A stretch of DNA of 64,000 nt from NCBI GenBank assembly GCA_903813345.2, contig CAIIXF020000006.1:22079936-22143935 (forward strand), written 5' to 3'. The notes below the pieces were generated by a model. That model was not told the origin of the DNA. It saw only the letters and a program-made list of their open reading frames with translations, and made no database searches. Made by a program: the position numbers and the translations under genes. This DNA is from Owenia fusiformis (Eukaryota > Annelida > Polychaeta > Sabellida > Oweniidae). Below, piece after piece: positions 62,236 through 64,000 of the stretch. Position 1 is the first letter of the stretch; each line of letters starts with the position of its first letter.

Positions 62236-63475
62236 CTTAGGGATCTAAAACCAAAGAAACAGTCCATACTTCAGCCTCAAAAATATACATTTAGGAAGAC
62301 GATAATGATACTGAGAATAAATCGAACAAACCTTTCAAATGCCGAAATTAAAAAATGACAATCACTTTCCAGAGTAAACAAAAAAAATTAATTTAATTTG
62401 TAAAATTAACGAATGTTGCATTTTGATATTAACAAATCAAAATATTGATCTTATTTAACTAAAACACCGTGGATCACAATAAATTAATTAATACAGGATG
62501 TAATTTTTAACTTGCGTGTCATTGTGTCAGGTTATTTTGCCATCTCCCTAAAGTAAGGCAATTCCCTGACGTATGGAAGATAATGTTTCAAATGAACTTT
62601 AATTAAAAATGTCAACTAAAAACAGCAAAGCAACGGAGTGGCAAATCTCAACGAACAAAATATGTCTGATCACTATTAGTACAAACCAAAAATTCAAAAA
62701 GGCCTTGGCTTTAATGTCCTGTTTAAAAACCTATGCTTACTATTGAAAATGGATTCTAGCAATTCTATCCAACATGAATCTACTTGTTGAGATTCAATTA
62801 ACTTGAGTTCTTCTGAGAAAATGAGGATTTTGTATCTATCCCCATGGTGACATACGTGATAGTATCCAAATGCTAAGTCTTGAGTCAATGGTGTCCCCAT
62901 GTTAAGTCAATGCACCCTAGCTGAAATTATCTATCAAACAGAGTAATAATGATCACTACATTTTCTACAGTACTAGAAACAAGGTAACTATCAATATTAT
63001 ATAAACATTTTTACTGGCATCAACTTCCGACAATCATTCCTCTACCCCCAAACACCTTGGTTTTTACGCCAAAATGTGTCATATCTGTTGCCCACGAAGA
63101 AAAGATAACAAAGGCGCGAAAAACTCCCTCGCAGACATTAGGGTAATACATTTACTTAAATTCATACGATGAATGCTTGTAGGGATTTATCGATATTTTA
63201 AGTGTTCAAATTTTGGAAAAAGTTAAGGACCAGTCTTTTTCCTCATAGGTTTACATGTTAAGCCCAATGTATGCTTGAACTCCGTTTTCTTAGCCTGAAA
63301 CGAAAGGAAGCTGATAATGTTAATGGATGTGTACCTTGACTCTATATTCGTCTATACCTCAAAAAATTTTCAATACAATTTTTCCGTTACAATTAGGTTT
63401 AAATTGATATCGATTTTGGTGAATTGAAAAATGGTAGAACCCCATGCTAACCAAAGAGAAATGGTGGGTAAGGGG
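62236..63475. other. upstream flank of VWA gene A
   Basis: AT-rich sequence; the promoter of gene A is expected here but no clear core element stands out. No exon recognised. Confidence 0.35.
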
Positions 63476-63542
63476 CAGGCCCGTAACCCGGGGGGGTCGC
63501 AGGGTCCCCCCCCCCCCTTGGCAAACCATGGCTACGGGCCTG
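63476..63542. mobile_element. mini-MITE (67 bp) with CAGGCCCGTA ends
   Basis: Perfect 10-bp inverted ends CAGGCCCGTA/TACGGGCCTG around a G7 run and a run of about 14 C. Related to the element at 22410-22524. Confidence 0.7.
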
Positions 63543-63764
63543 AGGGGCAAATCAGATTTTTGGATATCTCTTCAGTAAGACATTTATTAAAAATGCTTAC
63601 TTTGTGAGAATTAACGATTCAGAGCATCAAAGTATTTTTGGGAACACATATTTGACCCCCTGTGTTATTTCAATGAAAGGTTTATTAGAAATAATTTTAC
63701 TTTGGACACTTGTCAGTTTTTCTTTCGTTTCGGGCCTAGAAAATAGAGGTCAAATACTAGTATA

Positions 63765-64000
63765 CGAAGGGTGATTCAAAAGTAATGAACAGATTTTTAT
63801 AGGCATGCTTACTCTCATCCAATTTGCATAATATTTGGTTTATAAGTAGATCAACTAATTATCTATAAGTTGTGAAAACTGTATCACATCAAGAGAAATA
63901 CATTTCAAGATATGGCACATCTCCCGCATTAGGGAGCTTATACCCGGTGTAAAAGAAATGATGGTCCCCTGGGGATTATGGTCCCCTTTCTTAAAGCCCC
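63765..64000. mobile_element. possible start of a mariner-like element, cut by the window
   Basis: After a TA, the sequence CGAAGGGTGATTCAAAAGTA resembles the first bases of mariner-type inverted repeats. The other end is outside the window, so this stays tentative. Confidence 0.35.

Noticed and set aside
1-64000. CRISPR arrays, operons, tRNA or rRNA genes
   Set aside because: No regular spacer-repeat array, no polycistronic gene spacing and no tRNA or rRNA signature was seen; the window is eukaryotic.

Overview
This is a window of animal nuclear genome, about two-thirds A+T, with spliced genes, GT-AG introns, a truncated non-LTR retrotransposon and many small inverted-repeat transposons. 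No bacterial, archaeal or phage gene organisation is visible. The one gene recognised outright is an intact LIM-homeobox gene of the Lhx2/Lhx9/apterous class. Together with tandem secreted von Willebrand factor A (VWA) genes this fits a slowly evolving bilaterian, most likely a marine invertebrate such as a mollusc, brachiopod, annelid, hemichordate or cephalochordate. The sequence alone does not decide the phylum. All four recognised genes are on the minus strand.

Layout. (1) 0.97-2.84 kb: a 5'-truncated LINE whose reverse-transcriptase reading frame is still open, followed directly by a small TA-flanked inverted-repeat element (2.85-3.25 kb). (2) 3.28-5.02 kb: a three-exon gene reconstructed here, encoding an unrecognised 379-residue type I membrane protein with a signal peptide, furin-like sites and a single membrane span. 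Two CRE palindromes lie upstream. (3) 5.2-8.8 kb: tandem repeats, a hairpin element and the Lhx2/9 3' flank. (4) 8.87-42.49 kb: Lhx2/9 in five coding exons (403 aa) with introns of 7.1, 2.7, 21.1 and 1.5 kb. The long introns hold almost no recognisable transposons, as expected of a developmental regulatory landscape. One contains a 115-nt interrupted palindrome built around repeated ATGATT motifs. (5) 42.5-51.4 kb: intergenic DNA with a degenerate satellite-like tract, a 2.1-kb nest of three related foldback elements forming a giant inverted repeat, and a minisatellite.

(6) 51.46-62.24 kb: two tandem, same-orientation paralogues, each with eight coding exons in identical phases. They encode secreted proteins made only of a signal peptide and two VWA domains with intact MIDAS motifs (470 and 456 aa). 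Their exons have diverged very unevenly. Exons 5 and 8 are nearly the same while exons 6-7 are much less alike, which suggests gene conversion or uneven selection. Their introns carry several MITE-like inverted-repeat elements. (7) 62.2-64 kb: AT-rich flank with a 67-bp hairpin element and what looks like the start of a further TA-flanked transposon at the window end.

The genes do not form an operon or a joint pathway. Lhx2/9 is a nuclear transcription factor; the VWA proteins and the membrane protein belong to the secretory route. Exon boundaries were read by eye from splice signals and phase; no alignment or expression data were available.
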